NCBI RefSeq assembly: GCF_023898315.1
Contig: NC_064614.1
Coordinates: 384,275,348 to 384,339,347 of the forward strand
DNA from: Schistocerca nitens
Lineage: Eukaryota; Arthropoda; Insecta; Orthoptera; Acrididae
Reading direction: 5' to 3'
DNA: 64,000 nucleotides
The position numbers were made by a program, and so were the translations under genes. The number at the start of each line of letters is the position of its first letter. Position 1 is the first letter of the stretch. Of this stretch, positions 23,409 to 33,892 are shown piece by piece. The notes beneath the pieces are model-generated. The model saw only the letters and a list, made by a program, of their open reading frames with translations, was not told where the DNA came from and did no database searches.

Positions 23409-25932
23409 GTTACAGGACTGGAGTAGGTGGTGGTGGTGGTAGGGTGCATTGGACAGGTTTTACACCGGGGGCAGTTACAAGGGTAGGAGCCAGAGGGTAG
23501 GGAAGGTGGTTTGGGGATTTCATAGGGATGAACCAAGAGGTTACGAAGGTTAGGTGGACGGTGGAAAGACACTCTTGGTGCAGTGGGGAGGATATCATGA
23601 AGGATGGATCTCATTTCGGGGCAGGATTTGAGGAAGTCGTATCCCTGCTGGAGAGCCACATTCAGAGTCTGATCCAGTCCCGGGAAGTATCCTGTCACAA
23701 GTGGGGCACTTTTGGGGTTCTTCTGTGAGAGGTTCTGGGTTTGAGGGGATGAGGAAGTGGCTCTCGTTATTTGCTTCTGTACCAGGTCGGGATGTGGGAT
23801 GCGAAAGCTGTTTTCAGGTTGTTGGTGTAATGGTTCAGGGATTCCAGACTGGAGCAGATTCGTTTGCCACAAAGGCCTAGGCTGTAGGGAAGGGACCGTT
23901 TGATATGGAATGGGTGGCAGCTGTCATAATGGAGGTACTGTTGCTTGTTGGTGGGTTTGATGTGGACGGGTGTGTAAAGCTGGCCATTGGACAGATGGAG
24001 GTCAACGTCAAGGAAAGTGGCATGGGATTTGGAGTAGGACCAGGTGAATCTGATGGAACCAAAGGAGTTGAGGTTGGAGAGGAAATTCTGGAGTTCTTCT
24101 TCACTGTGAGTCCAGATCATGAAGATGTCATCAATAAATCTGCACCAAACTTTGGGATGGCAGGCTTGGGTAACCAAGAAGGCTTCCTCTAAGCGACTCA
24201 TAAATAGGTTGGCATACAAGGGGGCCATCCTGGTACCCATGGCTGTTCCCTTTAATTGTTGTTATGTCTGGCCTTCAAAAGTGAAGAAGTTGTGAGTCAG
24301 GATGAAGCTGGCTAAGGTGATGAGGAAAGAGGTTTTAGGTAGGGTGGCAGGTGATAGGCGTGAAAGGAAGTGCTCCATTGCAGCGAGGCCCTGGACGTGC
24401 GGGATATTTGTGTATAGGGAAGTGGCATCAATGGTTACAAGGATGGTTTCCGGGGGTAACAGACTGGGTAAGGATTCCAGGCGTTCGAGAAAGTGGTTGG
24501 TGTCTTTGATGAAGGATGGGAGACTGCATGTAATGGGTTGAAGGTGTTGATCTACGTAGGCAGAGATGCGTTCTGTGAGGGCTTGGTAACCAGCTACAAG
24601 GGGCGGCCGGGATGTTTGGGTTTGTGAATTTTAGGAAGTAGGTAGAAGGTAGGAGTGCAAGGTGTCTGTGGGGTCAGGAGGTTGATGGAGTCAGGTGAAA
24701 GGTTTTGTAGGGGGCCTAAGGTTCTGAGGATTCCTTGAAACTCCGCCTGGACGTCAGGAATGGGATTACCTTGGCAAACTTTGTATGTAGTGTTGTCTGA
24801 AAGCTGACGCAGTCCCTCAGCCACATACTCCCGACGATCAAGTACCACGGTCGTGGAAACCCTTCTCAGCCGGAAGAATGATGATGAATCGGTCAGCTTT
24901 CAGATCACGGATAGCCTGGGCTTCGGTTGTGGTGATGTTGGGAGTAGGATTAAGGTTTTTCAAGAAAGATTGAGAGGCAAGGCTGGAAGTGAGGAATTCC
25001 TGGAAGTTTTGGAGGGGGTGATTTTGAGGAAGAGGAGGTGGGTCCCGCTGTGATGGAGGACGGAACTGTTCCAGGCAGGGTTCAATTTGGATAGTGTCTT
25101 GGGGAGTTGGATCATTAGGAGTGGGATCAGGATTATTTTTCTTCGTGGCAAAGTGATATTTCCAGCAGAGACTTCGAGTGTATGACAGTAAATCTTTGAC
25201 AAGGGCAGTTTGGTTGAATCTGGGAGTGGGGCTGAAGGTGAGGCCTTTGGATAGGACAGAGGTTTCGGATTGGGAGAGAGGTTTGGAGGAAAGGTTAACT
25301 ACTGAATTGGGGTGTTAAGGTTCCACATTGTGTTGGCTAGAATTTTGAGGTGTTGGAGGGAGTGGAGCTGGAAGTGGGAGATTGAGTAGATGGGAGAGAC
25401 TGGGTCTGTGTGCAATGAGAGGAGGTTGAGGTTTGTTGGAAAGGTTGCGAAGGGTGAGTGAGTTGCCTTTCCGGAGGTGGGAAACCAGGAGATTGGATAG
25501 TTTTTTGAGGTGGAGGGTGGCATGCTGTTCTAATTTTCGGTTGGCCTGTAGGAGGATGCTCTGAACAGCCGTTGTGGATGTGGGAGAGGAAAGTCTGAGG
25601 ACTTTGATCAGGGATAGGAGTTGACGGGTGTGTTCATTGGCTGAGTCGATGTATAGGTGAAGGATTAGGCGGGTAAGGGCTATGGGTTGTGAAGTTTGGA
25701 ACTGGTATAGGGACTGATGGAAAGAAGGATTACAGCCAGAGATGGGAACTTTGAGTGTGAGGCCTTTGGGGGTAATGCCAAATGTCAGACAAGCCTGAGT
25801 AAATAAAATATGGGAGCATAATCTGGCTAGGGTGAAGGCATGTTTGCGGGGGGAATGTAAATAAAATTTAATGGGGTCGTTGTAGGGATGGTGTGAGGTT
25901 GACATGGTATTAGAAGGGGGAAAGGGTAACAT
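23409..25932 (-). pseudogene. Penelope reverse transcriptase, copy A
   Basis: N-terminal frame from 25932 (MLPFPPSNTMSTSHHPYNDP). After several frameshifts come LLPKIHKPKHPGRPLVAGYQ, TIDATSLYTNIPHVQG (motif A, catalytic Asp), then GTRMAPLYANLFMSRLEE and CRFIDDIFMIW (active-site DD), then HIKPTNKQQYLHYDSCHPFH. This is the RT of Penelope-like elements, telomerase-related by family knowledge. The linker at 23402-23872 includes YPCNCPRCKTCPMH, a Cys/His cluster often found before the endonuclease. Stops near 25315 and between 24850 and 25300 make it inactive. Confidence 0.85.
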
Positions 25933-26717
25933 GAGACTAAAGTGAAAATAAAAAAATAAAAGAATAAAAAATAAAAAAATAAAAGTATATAGGGAGAGAT
26001 AAAGGTGTGAAAAAAGTCGAAAAAGTGTTGGTTTGAGATGAGCTATGTTGATCCTGTGCTGAACTTAGGTTGGGGAACAATGATGGGTACAAAGATTAGA
26101 TAGTTGTGTTGCCTCCAAACCACGTTAAAGGTTGGGGAAATTCAGGAAAATTTCGAAAAAACTGCGTGTAAATGTATTCAAACGACTGGTTATGTGCTGG
26201 CAGATTATGAAAATGAGGCTAACAATTGTCTGACGAAGAAATAATAACGTTTAAACCTGTGGGAAGCTGCTAAAAAGTGATCGGTTATGTGGGAAAAAAA
26301 CGGGAATGGAAATAAAAACGAAAGTTGTTGGAAATAGCTGAAAAGGTTGTTTAATGGGTGAAAGGAACTGAAGCTGTGAAATAGTAATCACAAGTTTACA
26401 CAAAATGTTTGTAAACTGGGAACAGTGGATTTTATAGCAGCGGTAATGATGAAAGCGTTAAAAATTTTTAGGTTATGGTTTGGAAGTAAATTACGTATCA
26501 TTAAGTATATTAAGGCAGGATAAAATGTATGGTAGATTATGGAAAAAGGGAAGATGAATACAAAGTGAAACTACTGGTACAAACAAAAAGAGAAAGTAAG
26601 ATGACAGAAAAGATTTCGAAATGCAACAGTGACAATAACAAACGTAATTGTTGGGTTCAAATTAATGATATAAATAAAATAGAAAGAAACATTCCACTTG
26701 GGAAAAATATATTAAAA

Positions 26718-27841
26718 ACAGAGATTTCATGACTTACCAAACGGGAAAGCGCTGGTAGATAGGCACAATAAAAAACACACAAACACACACACAAAATTTC
26801 GAGCTTTCGCAACCCCCGGTGGCTTCGTCAGGAAAGAGGGAAGGAGAGGGAAAGATGAAAGGATGTGGGTTTTAAGCGAGAGGGTAAGGAGTCATTCCAA
26901 TCCCGGGAGCGGACAGACTTACCTTAGGGGGAAAAAAGGACAGGTATACACTCGCACACACACACCTATCCATCCACACAAATAAAGACACAAGCAGACA
27001 TATTTAAAGACAAAGAGTTTGGGCAGATGTGTCAGTCGAGGCAGAAGTGCAGAGGCAAAGATGTTGTTGAATGGCAGGTGAGGTATGAGTGGCAGCAACT
27101 TGAAATTAGCGGAGATTGAGGCCTGGTGGATAACGGGAAGAGAGGATATATTGAAGGGCAAGTTCCCATCTCCGGAGTTCGGATAGGTTGGTGTTAGTGG
27201 GAAGTATCCAGATAACCCGGACGGTGTAACACTGTGCCAAGATGTGCTGGCCGTGCACCAAGGCATGTTTAACCACAGGGTGATCCTCATTACCAACAAA
27301 CACTGTCTGTCTGTGTCCATTCATGCGAATAGACAGTTTGATGCTGGTCATTCCCACATAGAAAGCGTCACAGTGTAGGCAGGTCAGTTGGTAAATCACG
27401 TGGGTGCTTTCACACGTGGCTCTGCCTTTGATCGTGTACAACTTCCGGGTTACAGGACTGGAGTAGGTGGTGGTGGGAGGGTGCATGGGACAGGTTTTAC
27501 ACCGGGGGTGGTTACAAGGGTAGGAGCCAGAGGGTAGGGAAGGTGGTTTGGGGATTTCATAGGGATGAATCAAGAGGTTACGAAGGTTAGGTGGACGGCG
27601 GAATGACACTCTTGGTGGAGTGGGGAGGATACCATGAAGGATGGATCTCATTTCGGGGCAGGATTTGAGGAAGTCGTATGCCTGCTGGAGAGCCACATTC
27701 AGAGTCTGATCCAGTCCCGGGAAGTATCCTGTCACATGTGGGGCACTTTTGGGGTTCTTCTGTGAGAGGTTCTAGGTTTGAGGGCTCTCGTTATTTGCTT
27801 CTGTACCAGGTCGGGAGGGTAGCTGCGGGATGCGAAAGCTG
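26718..27841 (-). mobile_element. Penelope-like element, copy B (5'-truncated)
   Basis: Minus-strand copy holding only the 3' third: linker, GIY-YIG and tail. Its tail starts at about 26718 with the same AAACAGAGATTTCATGACTT word as copy A (ATTCCATGACTT). It follows copy A head-to-tail, as is common for Penelope elements. It is truncated at about 27841, where inverted copy C begins. Confidence 0.85.
27106..27735 (-). CDS. GIY-YIG endonuclease domain, Penelope copy B
   Basis: An uninterrupted frame of 209 codons from the RT-endonuclease linker to the end of the domain. It contains the Cys/His cluster CNHPRCKTCPMH, LYTIKGRATCESTHVIYQL, CDAFYVGMTSIKLSIRMNGH and LSELRRWELALQYIL. Of the three copies, only this one lacks the TAG in the linker. 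The RT is missing, so this copy cannot act alone; it is a fragment and not a gene in service. Confidence 0.8.
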   Translation of the reverse strand: MTGYFPGLDQTLNVALQQAYDFLKSCPEMRSILHGILPTPPRVSFRRPPNLRNLLIHPYEIPKPPSLPSGSYPCNHPRCKTCPMHPPTTTYSSPVTRKLYTIKGRATCESTHVIYQLTCLHCDAFYVGMTSIKLSIRMNGHRQTVFVGNEDHPVVKHALVHGQHILAQCYTVRVIWILPTNTNLSELRRWELALQYILSSRYPPGLNLR

Positions 27842-28358
27842 TACACATTATGACAGCTGCCACCCATTCCATATCAAACGTTCCCTTCCCTACAGCCTAG
27901 GCCTTCGTGGCAAACGAATCTGCTCCAGTCCTGAATCCCTGAACCATTACACCAACAACCTGAAAACAGCTTTCGCATCCCACATCCCGACCTGGTACAG
28001 AAGCAAATAACGAGAGCCACTTCCTCATCCCCTCAAACCCAGAACCTCTCACAGAAGAACCCCAAAAGTGCCCCACATGTGACAGGATACTTCCCGGGAC
28101 TGGATCAGACTCTGAATGTGGCTCTCCAGCAGGGATACGACTTCCTCAAATCCTGCCCCGAAATGAGATCCATCCTTCATGATATCCTCCCCACTCCACC
28201 AAGAGTGTCTTTCGCCATCCACCTACCCTTCGTAACCTCTTGGTTCATCCTATGAAATCCCCAAACAACCTTCCCTACCCTCTGGCTCCTACCCTTGTAA
28301 CTGCCCCTGTCCCATGCACCCTCCCACCACCACCTACTCCAGTCCTGTAACCCAGTAG

Positions 28359-28811
28359 TTGTACACGATCAAAGGCAGAGCCACGTGTGAAAGCACCCAC
28401 GTGATTTACCAACTGACCTGCCTACACTGTGACGCTTTCTATGTGGGAATGACCAGCAACAAACTGTCCATTCGCATGAATGGACACAGGCAGACAGTGT
28501 TTGTTGGTAATGAGGATCATCCTGTGGCTAAACATGCCTTGGTGCACGGCCAGCACATCTTGGCACAGTGTTGCACCGTATCCTCTCTTCCCGTTATCCA
28601 CCAGGCCTCAATCTCCGCTAATTTCAAGTTGCTGCCACTCATACCTCACCTGCCATTCAACAACATCTTTGCCTCTGCACTTCCGCCTCGACTGACATCT
28701 CTGCCCAAACTCTTTGTCTTTAAATATGTCTGCTTGTGTCTGTATATGTGTGGATGGATAGGTGTGTGTGTGCGCGAGTGTATACCTGTCCTTTTTTTCC
28801 CCCTAAGGTAA
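28359..28811 (+). pseudogene. GIY-YIG endonuclease, Penelope copy C, deleted
   Basis: Reads LYTIKGRATCESTHVIYQLT, CDAFYVGMTSNKLSIRMNGH and HALVHGQHILAQC, then jumps out of the domain into tail sequence because of an internal deletion. The conserved Glu-containing segment (LRRWELALQY) is lost. Preceded by the same TAG as copy A. Confidence 0.8.
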
Positions 28812-28896
28812 GTGTTTCCGTTCCCGGGATTGGAATGACTCCTTACCCTCTCGCTTAAAACCCACATCCTTTCATCTTTCCCTCTCCTTCCCTGTT

Positions 28897-28927
28897 TCCT
28901 GACGAAGCAACCGGGGGTTGCGAAAGC
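28897..28927 (+). ncRNA. Hammerhead-like ribozyme core, Penelope tail
   Basis: CTGACGA (28899-28905), one A, then a 6-bp stem GCAACC/GGTTGC around a GGG loop, then GAAA (28922-28925): the conserved core of a hammerhead ribozyme. The same motif is on the minus strand in copy A (22792-22766) and, with a broken stem pair, in copy B (26832-26803). Penelope elements are known to carry hammerhead motifs in their terminal repeats. I could not find a convincing cleavage-site strand with stems I and III, and the extra A is unusual, so activity is unproven. Confidence 0.4.
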
Positions 28928-30129
28928 TCGAAATTTTGTGTGTGTGTTTGTGTGTTTTTTATTGTGCCTATCTACCAGCGCTTTCCCGTTTGGTAAGTCA
29001 TGGAATCTCTGTTTTTAATATATTTTTCCCCTGTGGAATGTTTCTTTCTATTTTATTTACTACATTATGGACAGGTAGACAATTTAAGAAAATTCTTTCT
29101 AGAACGAGCAGAAACTAGCAAAATACACAAAGTAATCACTCATATAAATACATCAGCTACACCACTGCAATTTCATAACCACTTCTACAACCCTTTAGAT
29201 CACATAACATCAACAGATACGAAGAAAGTAAATTGGAAAAAGAAAACACTACATGGCAAGCACCCGTATCGTCTAACACAGCCACACATCGATCAAGACG
29301 CATCCAACACATGGCTAAGAAAAGGCAATATATACAGTGAGATGGAAGGATTCATGATTGCAATACAGGATCAAACAATAAACACCAGATATTACAGCAA
29401 GCATATTATTAAAGATCCCAATACCACAACAGATAAATGCAGACTTTGCAAACAACAAATAGAAACAGTAGATCACATCACAAGCGGGTGTACAATACTA
29501 GCAAATACAGAATACCCCAGAAGACATGACAATGTAGCAAAAATAATACATCAACAGCTTGCCTTACAACATAAACTTATAAAACAACACATGCCCACAT
29601 ACAAGTATGCACCACAAAATGTAATGGAGAATGATGAATACAAATTATACTGGAACAGAACCATTATAACAGATAAAACAACACCACATAACAAACCTGA
29701 CATCATACTCACCAATAAAAAGAAGAAATTAACACAACTAATCGAAATATCCATACCCAATACAACAAATATACAAAAGAAAACAGGAGAAAAAATTGAA
29801 AAATACATCCACCTGGCTGAGGAAGTCAAGGACATGTGGCATCAGGATGAAGTTGACATTATACCAATTATACTATCAACTACAGGAGTCATACCACACA
29901 ATATCCACCAGTACATCAATGCAATACAGCTACATCCAAACTTATATATACAACTACAGAAATCCGTAATTATTGATACATATTCAATTACCCGAAAGTT
30001 CCTAAATGCAATATAACATATACCATACAATTAAAAGGAAGTCACGCTTGATCAAGGTCCGCATCACTTTCCATTTTTGACCAGACATAACGTCTGAGAA
30101 AAGAAACAAAAAATAATAATAACAATAAT

Positions 30130-31392
30130 GACAACTGAGATAGAAATCCTAAACCTATACTACATGAAGGAGGACAACCGACATCTTATGGCTATAGTAA
30201 AGCCAATAATTATAATCAATATAAACGTAACATCTATTATGCTAAAGAAACCTATGGAAATAATAATAATCAGGTGAATCAGATTGGTGCACGAAAACCA
30301 ATTCGTAAGCACAGACAGAATGATTCAAATAATCTGTACGGTAACTCACGCAGACGTGATATATATGCCCAGAAGACAATTCTGATAGTATACAACCTTG
30401 GAAAGACCCCTTCAACTCCCGAAGTTTGATGAGTGGATGCAAATGTAACCCAACAACCACAACAACCTCAAGGACCAATACCACTTGGTAACAGAGCAAT
30501 AAAGTTGCAAAGGGAACAACCACCAAATTCCGACTATACTGCACATATTGTTGAAGTACATGAACCACCGAATATGACATCTACTGAAAGATTAAACTAG
30601 AACTGTCACCAAAAGCCTTCCTAGGATGACTGGAGAGGTTGAGGAGGGGCAGTCATCATTTTAAAGGGAATGTACTGAGGTATAATGATGATACCGACCT
30701 AAGGGAGCAACTAATTGAAAAACACCTTACATTTTGAATAAGTGTGGATGAATTTTGCAGGCAGTAGTTCAAGCAGTAATAAATGGTATTGATGTTAAAA
30801 CTTTGATTGATACTGGTGCAACCATTAGCGTAATGATGCAAGATTGTTTTAAACAAATTAGTTGAGGAGCAAAAGTGCCTACATTTCCCGTTACTTGATG
30901 TACTGTATCTGGAGCATTTAGTGTGAAAGTGCAAAAGGTCTCAAAGCAAGCATGAGTCAACTTTGTGATGCAGGGGGGTTCAACAGAAAGTACCTTCTTA
31001 ATTGTTTCAAGAATGACCATACCGTTTGGGGTCTAGATTTTTTGTGTGATTCTGGAGCAGTCATCAATTTAAAAGAAGGAACATGTACCTTGGACTCAGA
31101 AGGCGACGTTTTGACAGTCTCTATGATAAAGGGCAAAGTAGTCCCAGATCATTATTGCGAGAAGTTAGTGGTTACCTATATTAGTATTCACTGTAATTTA
31201 GTTGATGATATTTTCTATATTGAATATACTGGAGAAGAAATAAGTCAAGTTACACTTCCGAATACCTATCTGCAAGTCAACAAAAAGATTTGTGTTGCCG
31301 ACTATAGCTGCGTATATGGCTTGGTGGAGGTTGCAGTTCTATCCATTTTCTATCAGAACTGGGTGCAATCCCTGCCTTGTGCAGCCAGTTGA
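30130..31392 (+). pseudogene. End of gag and retropepsin of the LTR element
   Basis: After the R4 insertion: an Asn/Tyr-rich gag tail (NNYNQYKRN, ETYGNNNNQ), then KTLIDTGATISVMM (30800-30840) with the DTGA catalytic motif of retroviral-type aspartic proteases, stops, and WGLDFLCDSGAVINL (31030-31070), the second protease motif (L-G-x-D-F-L type). A frame continues to 31392. No RT, RNase H or integrase follows: the next 300 bp run straight to the polypurine tract, so pol was deleted. Confidence 0.75.
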
Positions 31393-31679
31393 AAGGGCTT
31401 CTCACCAAATAGTGAAGTGTTGTGCGTGTGTTGTATAGTGAATGTGAAGTGCACCGTGTCAGAAAGTGAAATCCAAACAAATTCATTGACTTTTGGAGAT
31501 TCATTCCAATGGGCAATTTCTGTTAGGCCCCCACTTACAATTACTCATGTAAAATTTGATGTAAATTGTATGTTACAACTTGTGGTATGAATTTTGGAAT
31601 GCCTGAACTAAGGTATAACAGCACACTACACCACCCTAGCAAGCTCCAGTGAATCCCGAATCTTATCGCAACATTACAG

Positions 31680-31692
31680 ATTGGGGGAGCAG
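31680..31692 (+). other. Polypurine tract of the LTR element
   Basis: ATTGGGGGAGCAG immediately before the 3' LTR (TTTAGCGGTGC); the usual plus-strand priming site position. Confidence 0.65.
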
Positions 31693-32667
31693 TTTAGCGG
31701 TGCAAGGGGCACCAAATTTGTCGTATAAGTCAGTAAATCACTCAACAGCCAGAATTTTTCAGTACAGGTATCTCGTTCATTCCAAGCAAGTGTCAATTCA
31801 TGATGTCATCGTCCAGATATGAGTTGACTGTAATTTGAATCCATTTTAGCAAACTAATAGTTTCTCTCAGGCGATAAATTTTATTGATTGTGAAATACAA
31901 GTTCTTGAAGTTTATTCAAGATCGGAAATGTTTGAATAGTAATTGCATGCCAAAATTTATCTGTTTAATATAAAGGTGTTTCGATTTTTGTATGCATGAA
32001 GAATGTGTGAATTTATGTGTGGCTTTTACTCTGAGACAAGTTATCACTTAGCGTGCAAAAGTGCACGTGTACAGTTGCTGACCTGTGTGATGAATTTTAT
32101 TTTTATGATTTTAACTAGTGTGGAGACAAATCCAGTTCCAGTTAGACTTTATGTAAGATCATGTTATCACAAAAGAGTCATCTAGCCCATTAGGGAAAAC
32201 TAAAACTTGCAAGCTCGATTTGATATACGTTACACGCCAGTGCATGATCGAGCTGTCCTGTAAATCGCATACAATAGACTTAATGCACTAAGTTGGAAGT
32301 TAATTTTGAGACGAGTACTGATTTTGACAAAAATGAACCGAAAGTTTATTTAAAATATCGAGGTTCAGTTTTAATTGAGATGCGTATCACCATGTTGATT
32401 ACGTTGCCTAGCAACACTTTAATGCAGCTTAATTAATTTATCAGTCAAATTACACACACAAAATGTTACAGTTGAGAGTATGAGAGGGTTTTTCTTTCCA
32501 TAAATTCCATTAAACCAGCAGTTTCAAATGTTAAATCATCAACTGTTGCGTAACTTCATTGTATCACTACGGAAATTGTTATATCATGTCTCTTTGTTAA
32601 GAGATCTCAAGAAGCCGGGACAAACAAGAAGAAACAAGAAGAAGACTAAAAGATGAGGCATCAGTAA
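31693..32667 (+). repeat. 3' LTR
   Basis: Aligns with 19015-19999 over its whole length, from GCAAGGGGCACCAAATTTGT to GAGGCATCAGTAAA. Differences are spread along it, and small indels are visible near 32442 and 32625. Confidence 0.9.
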
Positions 32668-32921
32668 AAGCTGTAACACCCACACAGGTGGGTGTGGAGC
32701 AATTCTGCTAGGCTGTGGGTCTTACAAATATTCTAGCTGAGGATGGATTTAGAAAAATCCTGTCAGTCAATGGACTTAGTTAAATTCTAGATTGTGGGTA
32801 CTTTGATATTTTGCAGATAGTGGTGGTCCATTAAATAATTGTAAGTTCAGACTCTGATTATCTGATGAGAAGTAGGAGTGTGATAGTGTACTGAACATTC
32901 CAGCATCAATTAATTACTTGT

Positions 32922-33151
32922 ATGATCATGTGACTAGGGCCTCCCGTTGGGTAGACCATTCGTCGGGTGCAAGTCTTTCAATTTGACGCCACTTCAGCGA
33001 CTTGTGCGTCGATGGGGATGAAATGATGATGATTAGGACAACACAATCCCCAGTGCCTGAGTGGAGAAAATCTCAGACCCAGCCGGGAACCGAACCCAGA
33101 CCATTAGCATTGACATTATGTCACACTGACCACTCAGCTACTGGGTGCAGA
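32922..33151 (+). mobile_element. tRNA-derived SINE with 15-bp target duplication
   Basis: Same family as 14622-14845 (GTGACTAGGGCCTCCCGTTG ... CTGACCACTCAGCTAC). Flanked by CAATTAATTACTTGT at 32907-32921 and 33152-33166. The long duplication shows insertion by LINE machinery. The boundaries are therefore firm. Confidence 0.9.
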
Positions 33152-33892
33152 CAATTAATTACTTGTGCAACTCATACTGTTAGTTAGTTAGTTAGTTTCA
33201 TGTTCCATGGATCAGTGAGTTAGCAATTTCTACCCCATCACATTTCACACATTACAAAAATAGAAATTCATCTGTGGAATAGAAGAACTTTTCAAAAAGA
33301 ATTTTTTTTCATTTTGTTATTAAATTTAACTTTGCTGTCTATCAAACATGTTATATCAGTGGGTAAGTGATCAAAAGTTTTGATGGCACACTGTACACCC
33401 CATTTCTGTGCTAATGACAACCTTAATGTGGAGTGTTGAATATCATTTTTTTCTTCTGGTACTGTAGTTACGCACAAAGCTGTTCCTTCTGAACTACAGG
33501 GGATTACTTAGAACAAACTTCATGAGGGAATAAATATACTTTTCTCAAACAGATGTCTATAAAAGGGTCGTGAGGGTGAACCACATGTTATTCTTATAAT
33601 ACATATTTGAACGATGAATACTTTCTTTTCTTAAAGATCTTAAAATCTCTATTTCATAAGACATTTGTGAATAAAAATACACAAAATATCAACTGATTTC
33701 TCTCGCCCCAAGATTTGCAATGATTTGCAGTTCAAATGTGGCTGAATTAAGCTGTTTTAAAGTTCCAAAATGTGTTTTTTGCAGTTTAAATTTTCATCAA
33801 TACAGGCGCACAAAAATTTACTATTTCGTCATCATGTATGTGTTACATTTATTATTTGTGTAGTATCTCTAGACGTGCAGAACTGAATAAAG

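Larger units (their letters stand above)
22664..26717 (-). mobile_element. Penelope-like element, copy A (longest)
   Basis: Minus-strand element of about 4 kb. From its 5' side: N-terminal region (25932-25315), RT (about 24850-23767), linker with Cys/His residues, GIY-YIG endonuclease (23401-23066), then a 3' tail with CA/GT-rich sequence and a hammerhead-like core. The 3' end (left edge) reads AAAATATATTAAAAACAGAG. The same end motif occurs at the starts of copies B and C. Head-to-tail junction with copy B at about 26717. Confidence 0.88.
27842..29059 (+). mobile_element. Penelope-like element, copy C (inverted)
   Basis: Plus-strand copy, opposite to A and B. It starts in the RT C-terminal region (YDSCHPFHIKRSLPY) and runs through the linker, GIY-YIG and tail to the right edge of the array. 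About 95 bp are missing inside the endonuclease (between LAQC and the LPVIHQ frame, near 28573). Its tail extends about 35 bases beyond copy A's left end (TTCCCCTGTGGAATGTTTC), a sequence also present at the A/B junction, so the left edge of the array is slightly truncated. Confidence 0.85.
22653..29070. repeat. 11-bp target duplication around Penelope array
   Basis: CTACATTATGG occurs at 22653-22663 and at 29060-29070. Removing one copy and everything between restores the R4-like reading frame (HYG then QVDNL). The duplication brackets the whole three-copy array. Confidence 0.9.
22041..30016 (+). pseudogene. R4-like RT/endonuclease, split by Penelope array
   Basis: Left part (22041-22663): RT palm motif LLYMDDLKLLAAT with the catalytic DD, then thumb-like sequence (SDCIEAMEKTDAYKYLG, YAIPILTYSFGVVKLS). 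Right part (29060-30016): CRLCKQQIETVDHITSGC, a CCHC knuckle of spacing C-x2-C-x7-H-x4-C, then the restriction-like endonuclease core KPDIILTN...LIEISIPNT and EEVKDMWHQDEVDIIPI. This order (RT, CCHC, endonuclease) defines the R2/R4 class. The RT fingers and upstream domains are absent. Within the surviving part no stop was found apart from the insertion itself. Confidence 0.85.
22025..30125 (+). mobile_element. R4/Dong-like LINE in a TAA tract
   Basis: A 5'-truncated non-LTR element of the site-specific R4/Dong type. The left flank is a run of AATAATAAT (21986-22027) and the right flank again AATAATAATAACAATAAT (about 30112-30128), fitting the known preference of Dong-type elements for TAA repeats. 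The coding part starts just before the RT active site and continues, after removal of the Penelope array (22664-29059), in the same frame to a zinc knuckle and restriction-like endonuclease. The 3' UTR is about 100 bp. Confidence 0.8.
19015..32667 (+). mobile_element. LTR retrotransposon carrying nested insertions
   Basis: Two direct repeats of about 980 bp (19015-19999 and 31693-32667) flank a plus-strand interior: primer-binding site, gag, retropepsin remnant, polypurine tract. No RT or integrase domain is present, so pol has been deleted. An R4/Dong-like LINE is inserted in gag, and a Penelope array is inserted in that LINE, which lengthens the element from about 5.6 to 13.7 kb. No convincing target duplication at the outer ends. 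Confidence 0.88.

Noticed and set aside
23905..24541. Plus-strand Gly/Val-rich frames
   Set aside because: Antisense of the Penelope RT on the minus strand.
32003..32185. 60-codon frame within the 3' LTR
   Set aside because: Not open in the 5' LTR copy to the same extent, and no family similarity recognised; ordinary LTR sequence.
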